From NCBI GenBank assembly GCA_026874595.1, contig CM049316.1:46936695-47000694 (forward strand): 64,000 bases of DNA, written 5' to 3'. Of this stretch, positions 12,601 through 26,400 are shown piece after piece. The stretch's first letter is position 1, and each line of letters opens with the position of its first letter. This stretch comes from Sipunculus nudus (taxonomy: Eukaryota > Annelida > Sipuncula > Golfingiida > Sipunculidae). The notes under the pieces are model-generated. The model did no database searches and was not told the origin of the DNA. It saw only the letters and a list, made by a program, of their open reading frames with translations. The position numbers were made by a program, and so were the translations under genes.

Positions 12601-14390
12601 CCTCTCATCAGGTCAGCAATGACCCCACACTGTCCCTGATTCTGGAACACAAAGAAAACGTTTCTTTCACTTATCTTGGTGCATTTTCACCTCAACTTGA
12701 AACACATGCCTAACAAAGAAAACTTTCAATGTTGAACAAGAATCCTTTGGCTGAACTTAAAAATTAACTATTAAATTTATTTGCATCAGTGAATCAAGCA
12801 GGAAAGGTAGAAAGAAAAGTGCTTGAAATATAAACAAAAACTAAACTGCAGATGTAAAATAAATCTTAAATAAACTTAACTGCGGGTATATAAAATAACA
12901 AATGATAATGTTAAACTTATTTTTTGCCAATATATAAATATATATGTAATTGTATAATCATTTAAATATCCAGTAACATAAAGAAAAAAATGAAGATAAA
13001 ATGTATTGTCAGTTATTTGTAAGTTATCATTTCTTTCCTTTTTAGAATACTATCTTTTGATGAGATTTAAATTCTCAAATTGGTACAAATATGATACAGT
13101 TACATACACCCATGGTTTTAATCTACCTGTAAGGTCATATTTGTCAGCCTTGAGCACTGATTTATGGAAAGTTTAACAAGTTTTATGAGGGACATTTATG
13201 TATAGGAAGCAATCAATATTAGAGTTTTCACTTTCAGTTTGTAATGATTATTGCCCAGCTAACTCTCATCTGTATTGAGTTATTTTCGTGTGAGGTTGGA
13301 ATGATTAGGTACAAGGCTGGAGACAAGAAAAATGAATAGCTACATAAAGGTCCGTGTAAGATTATGAGTCAGTTGTCAGAAGGTGCCAGTAGAGGTTAGT
13401 GGTAACATGCATGAAGTTCAGGAGGGGTACCAGCTGGTATTTTCATAACTCCGGACTTGCATCCACCATAACCTATGTGCTTATTTATTCAGCCTTATCC
13501 ATGGTTTGGACGTGCAGCCAGGTTTATAAGAATCTGTCAGAGGGGCCATAAGCCCCCATGTATCACGATTAAGTTACAGAAGCATACAGCACTGAATGTC
13601 AATGCTGCAATCAGCCGCTCTTATGCCCAGAAATATGTACAACAGTGCTTTGAAGTGACCCCACAGGCTCGCAAGGACTGCTGTATACATGTGAATACAA
13701 ATGCCAGGAAGCCCAACACGGATCATGCTTTGCTCTGCAGTAATTGAATATGACGTATACAGAGACCATAAGGACGATGCGGTGCCGGGATATTTAGTCT
13801 TTATAAACAATCTGTGCCTGTGCCCTCGTGTATCATGCAGATTGCTGTATGTATGCTGCACCCTGCCAATCTATCAAGGCTGTGTGTTAGGACCAAAGTA
13901 ATTAGTCTTTTGATGTAGCAGCATGTTGAAGAGTGCACCCTGTACGAAACAGATGTGCCTGCCTGCAAAATGTTAATCCCTAAGACCACACAAACCTATT
14001 TACTGCCGTGTTTTATCATTATGATCAGCAAGCAGCCGCAGTAATGGACCAGCCAGAAATATTATACATTTCTGGCAGGGGTCAAGACTTGTTTGGGGGA
14101 GTTTGTGCCTTGGCCCTCTGTTTCTTGTTTCCAACCCTGCAAGTCTCAGGCTGGGTGGCCAGAGGAAGACCCTCTCAGAATGACTGGTGTTCAGGCTCAG
14201 ATTGTTGCCACTGAGTGTGCCCTTCAGACAAATTTAATAGAGGACTAATATTCACTGGGAATCCACGTACTTATTGCAACATGCTCTGTTTCTTAAACAA
14301 GCCATGTATGGGGAAAAGAAATTTGGCTTCAGCTTATGAAATGTGTGCAGCAGGCTCTTAAATTATGATCACTCATTGCTTAATTATGCA

Positions 14391-14404
14391 AGGTCAAAGG
14401 GTCA
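14391..14404 (+). promoter_or_regulatory. DR2-type half-site pair
   Basis: AGGTCA, AA, GGGTCA form a direct repeat with 2-bp spacing (also readable as a loose DR1). It lies in a stretch with many TAAT cores (14370-14560) in the large SALL intron. It resembles retinoid-type elements, but it is a single short match. Confidence 0.25.
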
Positions 14405-16102
14405 AAACTTTCTATTAATTTTCTTATGAAAGTGAAGTACTTAAATTCAGCTTTAGTAATGAGTAAATTCAAATTATTGAGATTTCTTGCATTTTTACGA
14501 TCATTTAGCTCCTTGCAGTAATTGATTTATATCTGTTGATCATGCAAGATCAGAAAAAGTTTATAAGATCTGAACAACTCAATGTGAATAGCTGAAAACA
14601 TGATCCACAGTTTGTATGAATGGGAACATTAGATTTTGATATTATAATGGCCACCTGAATACTCCTGGCATTTGATAACTAACATCAGGAAGAAATCTGG
14701 CAGACTGAAGTTGTCACAGAAGGAAAATAGAATTTATTCTAATTAATAGAATGAAGGTTGAACAAGTAAAAAATGCCTGGAAGTAGAAAAGTGTGAGACA
14801 CTTGTGTAAAGACAGATAGCATTGATGTAGAGAGACAACTCCAAACGGTAAAGGGTTAATAGAGTAAGACGAACGGGAGCAGGAAGTGTGGACAAAAACA
14901 GGGGAATGGTTGTGATGAAGGTAAAATGTAATCTGAACAGGAAGATGATCTCAGACACTGGAGGGCTAAAAGTAATCATGATGTGTCAGAAGTTTTGGTT
15001 TTCAGTAAAGAAGATCACTTTGTTCAATTAAAAGCCCATCAATATTTGATGCAACTAGTTCAAAGTTCACATTGACATGCCCCTATCATGGTGTGATCCG
15101 CGGACATTTGTTGCTGGAGTGGGACCTTCAGTTTTGAGGTTTTCAACAATAACTGTGACCACAGGGCAAGTTTAGCCAGAGTTAGGCAGCTGGACCGGTG
15201 TCATTGTGATGCTGTGCTGGGGAACGGGCAGCCAGTTAGGCAGCTGCTGGCCCCACCAGCCCTACAGCATAGCACCTGTAATATTTTATCATCACTGTTT
15301 GTGACAGATTGCTGCCCGAAGAACATGCTTCCTGGCAGGCAATCCTATCATAAATGTTGATGAATTCCTAATTCAATTTCCCCTGTTTCCTGCTGGCTGC
15401 TATAACACTGCTAACGAAGAGCTCTCTCCCCCAGCCGGCCTCTTTGCTATGCGGGGAGCGTTGCTGTCATGATGCGCCCGGCCTCCCTCAACTCCCCAAC
15501 AAAACACAGAGGTTAAACATTTCCATATCAATTTGATAACATAGAGATGTGGTGAGATCTGGAGAGCCTTGTGAAACTTGATAGTGTACCATGCTACTGA
15601 TGACAACATCATCATGTCCTGGATTTTTTTCCCCATCATTGATCTCAACTGTACCACTCCGGCCTCATCCTTCCTTCTACGGTAAAGGTGATAATTCACA
15701 GCCGTCATGTCTCATCCTTCCCTATACCACAGTAAAGATGATAATTCCCAGCGTCATTCCACTACATGACACAGCTATTTTTCTCTCTATGTTATAAGAT
15801 TTATCATAAGGTGGAGAAAGATAGATTGATAAGAAGTTTGTTTCTGTTGCTGTCTTTATGTCATGATTACCAATTCAGATGAAAAAGTTTAGAGTGAGAA
15901 AACGAGACATTTTTCAAGAGTCTCATGGAGTTTTTAGAGTTTATAAATCAAGCAGTCTGCACACATCAACTTCTCCATAATCATCTTTTGGAGGCTTGTC
16001 TTTCCCCGGATGAAGTCCTGTTTTGGGCTACTACTGCTGCTCAAACTACCCATCTGAGAGTTTGGGTCAGATGGAGTTGTGTTACTGTGACCCCTGATTG
16101 GT

Positions 16103-16550
16103 CCTGATCATTTAAACCTTACTGCTAGATCTGTCCAGGGTGTTGGTCCTAACCATTTAAACCTTACTGCTAGATCTGTCCAGGGTGTCGGTCCTGATCA
16201 TTTAAACCTTACTGCTAGATCTGTCCAGGGTGTCGGTCCTGATCATTTAAACCTTACTGCTAGATCTGTCCAGGGTGTTGGTCCTGATCATTTAAACCTT
16301 ACTGCTAGATCTGTCCAGGGTGTTGGTCCTGATCATTTAAACCTTACTGCTAGATCTGTCCAGGGTGTTGGTCCTGATCATTTAAACCTTACTGCTAGAT
16401 CTGTCCAGGGTGTTGGTCCTGATCATTTAAACCTTACTGCTAGATCTGTCCAGGCTGTTGGTCCTGATCATTTAAACCTTACTGCTAGATCTGTCCAGGG
16501 TGTTGGTCCTGATCATTAAAACCTTACTGCTAGATCTGTCCAGGGTGCTG
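16103..16550 (+). repeat. 45-bp minisatellite, about 10 copies
   Basis: This is a head-to-tail array of a 45-bp unit (CCTGATCATTTAAACCTTAC, then TGCTAGATCTGTCCAGGGTG, then TTGGT). Copies are almost identical, differing at one or two positions (GTTGG/GTCGG, GATC/AACC), which suggests recent expansion or homogenisation. The last copy is truncated at CAGGGTGCTGG. It sits inside the SALL intron and has no clear coding role. Confidence 0.95.
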
Positions 16551-17149
16551 GCTGGTTTTTCTTCTGCATACAATAGAGCCTCCTCCAGCCTCAATTACAT
16601 ATCAGAGGTTTCATTCATTCATTACATTCATTACATGTTAAAAACAGGTCAGACAAGGAGTAATTCAAGAATGCATAACATTTCAATATATTTGTGTCTT
16701 CCTTCAGGTTTTGAGTTTGTTTAATTTGCATCTTTTAATAAATGAAAAACATAACTATATATAATAATTAACAATTATTTTAAAAAGTTAAATATGAAAT
16801 CATCAGCAATGTCAAAGCTGGGCATGTAATTCTAAATCAAAATCTAACTCTCACCAAAAAAAAAACTTGGAAAGCTGATGTTTATTATTTAAGGGTAATA
16901 TATTATTAAATATATTCATAACAAGAGACTGATGTCATTATGAATCTTTATACTAGGTCAGTTGACCAAAGTAATTAAGACACAGTTTATTTGAAGACAT
17001 TGTGCCCTATCTGATCCCCTTTTTTCAGTTTAAAAAATGCAGAAGTTTGTCTTGAAGATTAGATAAACATCTTATCTATGCCAGATTTAAAGATATGTCA
17101 TACCATACATAAATAGTGTATGTGATAAAGGAGTCCAAAGCAAGGAGAT

Positions 17150-17260
17150 ATACAGATGGACCATTAACTTCTGGACTCCAGGGATTTGAACCCAGTTAAA
17201 ACCCCATTATCACTCCACATTTCACAGAATCATTTTTCAAAACTGGACGTTTTCTGGTGA
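17150..17260 (-). repeat. Possible tRNA-derived SINE relic (B box)
   Basis: On the minus strand at 17194-17182 the sequence GGGTTCAAATCCC is a perfect Pol III B-box / T-arm motif. Upstream on the same strand lies GTGGAGTGATAATGG, a weak A-box-like stretch at about the right distance. No full cloverleaf can be drawn, so this looks like a decayed tRNA-derived short element rather than a tRNA gene. Confidence 0.25.
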
Positions 17261-18821
17261 TCTGTCAGGCCAGTGTGACTTTGATGCTTTGGTTTTCCTG
17301 TCATCCTGAGCTTGGCCTCTGCTGTGATGACAGTAGCTCAGCTCTGTGACACAAGTCATTTGTCAGAAGTGACAACCGCTGCTGGACATTGGTCATTCTG
17401 TGCTGCTGGGGATATCAGGTTCTGTTTTATCTGGGTCTAGGGTCTCCTGGTTGTTGATGGGCTGTAAGGAACTCTTCATAAACAGTTGTCCTGCAGCAGC
17501 AAGAACTGCAGGCTAGCTCAGCATCCCCACCTCTAATACACACATGCAAAACCCTTATTAACATGGATTCTTCCCACACTATACTTTCACTTTTCACAGA
17601 CATTTAAGTTATATATTGAGCACCAGGTTAGAAATAGTTTAAACTTTCAATGGTATAACACTTTTTATTTCACATAAATTTGAATTTAAACTTTTTTTCT
17701 GCATTTCACTTCCATTTGATTTATATATTAATATGCTGGTGTAACTGGATGTAAAATAATATATATTTTCTACAGGTAGTTATCATGCAGTCTTACTCAG
17801 ATCTGTCTCAAGTGTAGAGGTTAATAATTCTCTCCGTGCTAATGAAGGGAGAGTGTTCACCACAACATTCCTAAGTGTAATATTATATGTGAGAATTATG
17901 TTCATATAATGTGCACAAGCGTCTTTTTATGACCAGGCCGCTAGACTTGGGGGGCCTAAACACACTAGTCTAGATCGCAACTATTAAGAGCCAGCTTGTC
18001 CCTATAGTGAGTGGAATATGCATTTATTATCAAGGGCGGAGAAGAGGCATGAATACGCAACATAAAAATAATACGAGTATGAGGTGTTAAACATGTGATA
18101 TACACATGGGGCAGTAAAAGCCAGGTAACTAATAAAAGTCCTAATAAAGTCCAGCAAAGCTGCACACAGTATCATGTTGTCTGTGCAGATCTCTCTGTTT
18201 AATTACTCCTCCGAGCGGGACCACATATTATTTTAGTACCCATGTCATATACGATTCATACAGCCTGGAGTGCTTTATGCAACACAAAATATGTGATTAC
18301 AGCACCCAGAAGCTTTTTATTTTCCTTAAATGGTCATTATGTGTAATAAAATTGCAGTTATGTGTAATATCCAGGTGCATGCGTGTATATTGAAGCCTGT
18401 TATCTATATTTTCTCATTGTTGTTTTGGTAATGAAGCTCTTTTATTATGGCATGATTATATATGATTATATTATTATATTTTGTCATGTTACCCATTCAG
18501 GCAGTAAATGTTCCATGAAAAGTGTAATTATATCTAATTTATAAACCCCTTAGTCATTTTAATTCCTCTGTTGATAAATGTATATTTATATCTGAGTCAT
18601 TGGGTTTTTGTGAATATATATGGGACTATGTTCCAGACCTACAAAATAACAATTACATCTGCATGTGGGATTATTTAAGGGATTATTCAAAATAATACAT
18701 CTGAATTACCCTGTGAATGATTAATTGGAATCATTGGATGATATTTATTACAACTGCTACTGGTTTTGAATTATCAGTAAGTGAAGCATTCATTAATAAT
18801 CACCACTAATTAAGATTAATT

Positions 18822-18839
18822 ATTTGCATAAAACAATGG
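18822..18839 (+). promoter_or_regulatory. Candidate SOX-POU composite site
   Basis: ATTTGCATAAAACAATGG contains a perfect octamer core (ATTTGCAT) followed after three A bases by a SOX-type ACAATGG. Read on the other strand it is CATTGTT, TT, ATGCAAAT, close to the canonical SOX-OCT composite order. The surrounding 18700-18840 is dense in ATTA/TAAT homeodomain cores. It lies in the large SALL intron. Confidence 0.35.
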
Positions 18840-21800
18840 ATATTAAGGTTACCATGCCAGTGAAGGTTGTCAAGTCCATCAGTAAGATGGTTAAAAAATA
18901 TAAATTGACAAATATATAAAATTTTAGGCTGAAATCCTGGGGTTTTTACCTACTGTTCCAGGTTAGACCAGGACTGTCAGGAGGGGCTGTGAGACATGAG
19001 ACAGCCAATGAACTGATGATGTTTTTTGTTGAGGAAAGTTTTAACAATAAGGACATACAAGTTGTTACTTGGCCCCACATGTAGTTAGTAAATCTCTGTA
19101 ATATCTTTGTCGGGGTCCCAACCACATACACAAAAACATGGGTCCCCTTGTGTAGCGCTCTAAGCCTTTCATGTTTAAAGTCATCCGGTGATCGTTTTCC
19201 TCATCACGGGAACAGATGCACATATTTTATTATGCTCGCTGACTTGAGGCAAATTGGCTTCCGTTGGGGCAGGGGCCTGTGGAAAACTGCAAACAGTAGC
19301 AGTGTAGGGGATGGAGTGTGGTCTGTATGGTGGTGAGGGGACGGGTGTTTATGTAAGAAGCAGCGCAGACCGACCAGGAAAGCTCACAAATCATGGCTAT
19401 GTAAACTGTTATGATTTTAATACAGAACTGGCAAGTAGTCACAGATATTGGGTGGATCATTCCAGCTGGACCACCAAGCGAGATTTTGAGGCTTTTCTTT
19501 GTTGTAAGCTGCCCACCCCTGTCTTAATTTTGCCCTGAATGCTATACAGCCTTGACCACAGAGAGCAGCTACCTTACTCCTGTTTACTGTGGGAAGTTTA
19601 TCAACCAGTGAACTAACTTTATCATGTTTATTGTAGACGGTTACAAACTGTCAAATTCATAAAAAACATAAGGGACTAATCCAGCTGGATAAATAAACAA
19701 TGTCATTGTTCACTCTACTGGTTTTGTGCACATTAGCATTGATGGCTCCTGTGATATTTTAACACATTAAGGTACATATAATTGTCCAAATTATTAAGAT
19801 ATATATTCAAATCTTCCACTTTCTATTTTCCATACACCAGATCTATTTGCATGGATCAATTTGTGTAACAATTTTCAAAATTCATATTGGAAATACTATA
19901 CTACTAATAATAATTATATTTTTATTATTATTACACAGGTCTTTATTCTGGGATAAGTGTGAAATAATTAATGGCTTGTAATTATAGCAACTAATGTCGC
20001 AACACAATATAAATATATTTTAATATATAATTTTGCTTTAATTGGCCAGTTCATTATATAATAGTTAAAGTAATGCAAATGAAAAAATCATAATTTACAT
20101 GCCTTTTCTTAAATGCTGCAGAACATCTAATTTATATCCAAGAAATATGTTTGGTGTCTCTTTAAAAATAATTTTATAGTTAATATTTCACATATTATAT
20201 TAAATATATACATAATAAGCATTTTTGGCAACACACACATAATACATGTATATATTTAATATATTTTGTTTTCTATATATGTTCTCAATAATGTCTTAAC
20301 TTAGGTAGTAGAATCACTGCTGGAAACGAAATTTGCAGAAAGTATTAAATATTGCAAATGATTACATGGAAAAATTATTTTACAAAAAAATGTTTTTTTA
20401 TTGTTATAAAATATATTTGTTAATTTTGGTCTAAATTTACAATTGATCTAACATGCATATAACAGATTTACATACAGTTTTTATAAAGTATTTTTTTTCT
20501 GCCTGGAAGAAACTGTTTAATCTGTTGTAGGAAATGAGATACAGAGGACATTAAATTGGATTATTAACATTAACAGTGACTGTAGTGTATGAGTGTGATG
20601 ATGTGAGTATGGTAGTGATTATGTGGTTGATACTTCCTGGCCGGGATGGCTACTCCATCATTTAGATGCTCACTTCCAGCTGACCGATCCACAATCAACG
20701 ATATACACAAACCTGAAAAAGTATAAAATTGGTCACACTGGGAGGGAATGTTTGTTTAAAGTGCAGGATGTGCCACTTGAGGTGCCCTAACTGAGCGTAG
20801 TGTTTGACAGGCCTGCTGATATGAACAAAATATGATCTGTGATGGCCTGCTTCACAGGATTGGGGCTGGGTTATGTTACAGCCCAGCGGTCAGTGCTTAT
20901 CTATTCCACATGCTTGACCAGCCCTTCACTAATAACTGTCATCCCCCTGCAGGCTGCTCTCCTGACCACAGTCTGTGGTCATCATGACTCATTGAACGTC
21001 TTCTTCAAGATATATCTGTTACTCCATCATTTGTCACTTCCTTGGACTCATGCACCAGTACCAATAACATTTATGACACAATATTAATATGAATCGTCCT
21101 TTAAATCTAAACAGTCATTGCTATTATAACTTTATGCTTGCTGAAAGGGTCTGTGATGAGGGTTTCATTCTAATAAGATAATCAGTCAATAATAGTTATT
21201 CAGTCAGTTTTGTTTTACCAGCTTAAATTGCTGTTTAAGCTTTGCTCACAAAAAACTTTTAATAGTTCATCCTATATTATATTAGTATATATATTCTAGT
21301 TACTTTGTTTTAATAATGATCAGTTTTTGTCACTTTAATTTTTCATTAATTTAACAAATATTTATAATTAAAATAGTTATTCTTAATTTTATAAATATAT
21401 TTCCTTCTGCAATTTTGTATTGCTGTTAATTGTAAAACATGCAAATAAATAATTTTTAGATTTATTTTTGTTTAATTCTATCATACCATGAGAGTCTTGT
21501 TTCTGATATATTTTGTTACTCTGTAATCTACATGAGACGTGTTGTATACTATTCCCAGCCTGGGGCATCTTTCTCCCTTTTTTTTGTGGTTTAGACCCTG
21601 GAATGAAAGAGCCCCACAGAACCAGCCTTAGTGGCCCGGTGCATTAGAAAGTAAATTAGGGATTTCACAGGAATTATTCCACCCTGGAGGTGCCAGAGGG
21701 TTCCTTGATATGTGCCTTTTATTTTGGTAGATCCAGTGTCTTTAGATTTCACAGGTTGCTTGTCCCATGCTTTTACATATCCATTGGGTTATGAAATGTA

Positions 21801-23273
21801 ATGGTAAGTGTTGTGGGTTCTTTTGTTCATGCTGTTCCTTTGAAGTACATCATTGTAACTGCCTCTGTTGGGCACATATATACCTAGGTATGCTGATTGG
21901 GCAATTATTAAGTGGGGGTTCTGTTGCCTGGGGGTGTTGGAGTACAAGCACATGCATTCAACCATTCAGGGCTCACAGGAAAATGACCATGGTGTTATGT
22001 CACCAGTAGGTATGATGCATATTAATCGCAATGCAGGTGTGGAGGGAATGGCCACATAATCACAAAATGACCTGCTTTCCAGTGGCATCCCAGATTTTCT
22101 TGTTGACCACTGGTCAACAAAGACCTTTTGTAGGGGCAAAATAAGTGTTACATAAGCATTTCATAGACCTGCCTCCACTTGGGAGCTGGCCTTGATTATT
22201 TGAGTACAATGTTTAGAAATAAAATTGACAGAGGCTTTGAAGAAGGTTTGCCCAGGGCACCTCCATACAGAGGACGTCTGTGTAGCAGCAAGTGTGTAAA
22301 GGGAAAGGAAATTGATATTTGGACAATGTAATACCAGTCTATTCTTATGACACAGGGACATTTGCTTTGTCCAATCCTGTCAAGGTACCCGGGATGTATT
22401 AATAATGTTAACTTGCCACAACAGTGTCAACAGGTGGTATGTAACAAGGATCAGACCTGAGTATATATTATGTAATCACAACTTGTGTTTTCTTAGCAAA
22501 TCGTGCAGGAGAATTCAAAGTCTGGCCCAGGCAAACAGCACCTTGGACATACATTCTCACTAAAAGGCTTCATCATATCCATGCATGATTTGTCCTAATT
22601 TTGGTTCACACTTTGAGGTAGTCCTACTCACTTAATAAAAAAGTGTTGCCTAAAGATGGCCACAGAAATCATAAAAATATATCACAACCCTAAAATACCT
22701 ATGGACTTCTTTAAATTAATAAAAACCATATCTATTTTCACTATCCTTTTTTTAATTTACTTTTATTTTCAATTTTTACTGTCCTAATTGCTTTCATTGT
22801 CTAAAACTGAATTTATTATCACAAATTAACCGTATTATAAAGAATGTCTTTATCAGAGCAGGATTTTATTAGTTAAATTTACATTAGAGGTAGTATTACT
22901 CATAAAAAAAAGTATATGCATGTATTTAATTTAATTATTTTCAGTGTGTCAATTTCAAATTAGATGAGTTCCAAGGACCTAGATTATTATTGTGGAAAAG
23001 CTTTAAAAAAGATAAATTTAAAACAATATTTCCCAACTAATATTTATGTTTTTGGGACATATTATATATCTAAATGATCAGTTTGCATGGTATTTTATAA
23101 TCAGTATGATAATCATTGAATACAGGTGAACATTTTTTTTACGTGAAGATTTTTCTTTTTAATTTTTTTTGGGTGTATAGTTGGGGTTGTCCTTTGGAGG
23201 TTGTAAGTTTTCTGGTACAGCGTGAGTGCTAGGAAGCAACATGGCTGATAGTGTATGGTCCATTTGTCCACAG

Positions 23274-23417
23274 GCAAGCCGGCTAGTGTGTCCCTCACCA
23301 GACTGGAACGTGCCCAGTATGCAGCTGATGACCCTTTCTTCAAGCACAAGTGTCGCTTTTGCCTCAAAGTGTTCGGCAGTGATAGTGCTCTACAGATACA
23401 TATTCGCTCCCATACAG
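23274..23417 (+). CDS. sall: SALL exon encoding zinc finger 1
   Basis: A 144-nt exon between a CAG acceptor (23271-23273) and a GTCAGC donor (23418). It encodes a conserved lead-in ending DPFFKHK and one C2H2 finger (23351-23413: CRFC, then [10 protein letters not shown]), which is the first finger of the canonical SALL pair. The exon ends inside the HTG linker and continues in frame into 26816 (G|GT, then GERPYKC). Both boundaries are phase 1 and the length is divisible by three, so skipping would keep the reading frame while deleting this finger. The flanking introns, 21 kb and 3.4 kb, would favour regulated inclusion, but isoforms are not shown here. Confidence 0.95.
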
Positions 23418-26400
23418 GTCAGCCCCCATTTTTTTTGTCTCCTCAACTAATAGTAGGCAGTTTTTGTGTATGAATCCACCTCCCAACCATGTGTCGATGG
23501 TCTACATACTCTGGCACTCTCATCCTTGATTTTTTATTTTTGTACACTTTTTACTTGCTAAATAATTTATTATTTCAAAGCAATCCCAAAAACTTTTTTT
23601 TTGAAATTTTATTACTTTTTTTTATTTTCTATTCTTTTTGTAGTCATCATCTCAGGTGTAGCACTCCCAGCATGCCATAGCTCAGCACTTTACACTGTTT
23701 AAAACAGAATTCATGACGTAGTGCATCATCTGAGTACATAACAAAGCATGATTCACCAAACTCCTAATTCTGTGAAGTGTGACTGTAGTAAACATGTCTA
23801 CCACCAGAGTGCAGCATGGGCTAGATTAGCATTGGCTCCCTGGCTTATCATTTATCAGTAATGGTAAGAAGATAGGTCTGTCGATTAATTATTGCACTGC
23901 TAAATGAAGTTGCATTGGGTCAAGATATGTCTGTGTTTGGTGAAGATAATAGGATCACATCTTAAGCTGATAATGTTGACTCGGGAGAAGTGGTATAAAA
24001 AACATTCTGGGGATTAAGTATCTTTTCAAAGTATCTTACAGAATATGCTGGCCCCATCTGTGATGGGAAATTCATTAATGTACAGACTAAGCTAGCTTAT
24101 TAAGTTATGCTACATTTGGAGAAGACTCTTGGGTACCCAGGCTTAATCACAGATATTAGCTGTGTAAGATTAGGTAGACTTTGCTAAGATTAGATATCAT
24201 TTCTGCCTGTCTGGGTTTATTTAAAGAAGATTGCATGAATGTATCAATATTTTCTCCTTGATGGGTCGTAGGACAGAAGCCCACCTCCCCCATCCACAGT
24301 TGTAATAGCAATAACAATATTTCTTATGCAGCAAATTTCCTGCTTTCTGCAGGAGCATCAGAGAAAATTGCAGCATTTTGGAATGAAGTCAGTTGGTTGC
24401 TGTCTGCGAGCATAATAGATTCATTTCCCCGACCAGGTGCAGACTCCATAATCTGTTACAGATTCTGTTTAGAATGATCCTCTACTTCACGATTCTGTCA
24501 TCACAGCGATCTGTCCGGCAGGAGGCCCGGCCCTCACAGATGTAATATTCCATGTGCATTTACCATTCATATCTGTAATAACTATAATTACTGGGCTTAT
24601 ATTTGCTTCATGGTTATAATTACTGTAATCATGCATGGCTGCGTCATACTGCCTAAATGATGGCCAATTTGATGGGAACTGAATTAATTTGCTCAGGCAG
24701 GTACATGCTAGGAGCCAAATAATAATAGCAATCAACCATAATGAATATAGTTTTTGATAATGATAGTGCCTATTAAGAACTTTTTATTAAACAAGGATGA
24801 TAAATAAAGCAGTTGTGACAGATCAAACAAGATATCATCTCTACATGGAGCTTCCCAAATGATATTATTTCATAACCATTCTTTTATGAGCAAGTGATTA
24901 AATTACCATATATAACCATAATATAGATGTTTTTATTTTTAGTTGTGTAAAACAGGTTAATAATATATAAATATTACACATAAACACAGATGCAATTTTT
25001 ATCCATTAATGTAGTTCCTTTTTTCATTAATCTTACTACTAAAAGGGTAATTTTACTGTGATGGTTCAAATTTCCTTCAGCAATAAAATATAAATTGAGA
25101 TACAGTAATACTGAGTGCACACACAAATATATTTGTATTTTTTATACTGTTTATAGAGCCTTTTTGAATACTAATTATAACAATTCTTAATATACTGTGT
25201 TCTTATCCCATGTTTACAAGAACACACTGATTTTATTGTGGAAGAGGGGTAAAGGGTTTATATATTTTATATACACACTATTTAAGAACCTAATTTGTAA
25301 AACACAAAACCCCTTCCTGTCATCAAGGTAAAATAATGGCATGCCTTGCAGAGAATATTGATGAGACTTTGGTGATTAAATTTTTATTTGGTAATAAGTG
25401 CTTTAACAACATGTTAGAGCCAGCAGGAGTGTTTTCAGATGAAAAAAAGACCCTCATTTTCACTATGAGCTCATAAACATTCATAGAATGAGTGACATAA
25501 TACAGAAATATACAAATGGTTACTCCTACATGTTGTATCATAATATAAATCCTTGTGACTTTCAGCTCTCCTCAAATATTCCTGTGTGGATTTTTTCCTT
25601 CGTAGAGGTTATTCCTCATCTAAACAACTTAATTTACTGGTTATTCATTAATTGATTACCTGCCCCACAATATATTTTAATTGTTTTTCCTCAAGCAGAG
25701 CTACACCACATTCCTCAGGCCATGCAACATAAAATAGTTAGCGATGGCCACCTACAGTCCTGACCATATCCACATATCCTGTACAGAACAGTACCTATAA
25801 AACAGTTATTGATGACAACCTGCTTGTCAGGTCCTGTACACTACAGTACACTTGTATGCATCGACTGGTCATTAAGGTATCACACTATTAGCCCTAATTG
25901 AAAGATATAAACCATGCTCAGTGTTTAAAAATGATGCATAAGATAATATTGATGTACTCAAAAATTATGAGGGGACACAAAGTAAAATGAGATTAACTTC
26001 AGATCATTCATTTCTTTTGCTATTATTAATCACTCTGATCCTTGAGGTGTTTTTACTTTTTGTCATTCACTTTGTAAAAATATTTGAAAACTGAAGTCAG
26101 TATTAAAAGTGATATCAGTTTCATTTGGTAACATTTAAAATGAATATGATAAAAAATATAATTGATAAATATTACACCACATTTATCACTAAATAATCCA
26201 ATAATTTTTTTGTATATTATGTCTTTTGATATTCCTAAAAGAAGGTGAAGAGAAGAATACTGTATTTAGAATAGAGATACATCATATTTTCCATGTTTAA
26301 GATCACATGTTAGGCATATATGGAACTATATTTGAATAAAATTAAATTACAGTGATTGATGATACTGGCAATGATAATACTGTATCATACACCAGTTGCA

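Larger units (their letters stand above)
2090..23273 (+). other. SALL intron, 21 kb
   Basis: A large intron runs from the GTAAGT donor at 2090 to the CAG acceptor at 23271-23273. No exon with SALL similarity was seen inside it. It is mostly AT-rich unique-looking sequence with homopolymer and AT microsatellite patches (for example 19900-20500 and 21200-21480). It contains one minisatellite (16103-16550), a block rich in GGTCA half-sites (about 8880-9665), and single motif candidates listed separately. Large introns in spalt genes often hold enhancers, so conserved non-coding elements are plausible here, but that needs alignment. Confidence 0.85.

Noticed and set aside
12359-12713. Possible alternative first exon of SALL (GC-box-like CCCGCCC and short open frames)
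   Set aside because: The frames lack the SALL N-terminal peptide or finger, and the GC-box match is isolated.
17150-17260. Genuine tRNA gene
   Set aside because: Only a B box is convincing; acceptor, D and anticodon arms cannot be drawn.
23113-23367. Minus-strand open frame over SALL exon 2
   Set aside because: It is antisense shadow of the finger-1 exon; the plus-strand reading has splice sites and the C2H2 signature.
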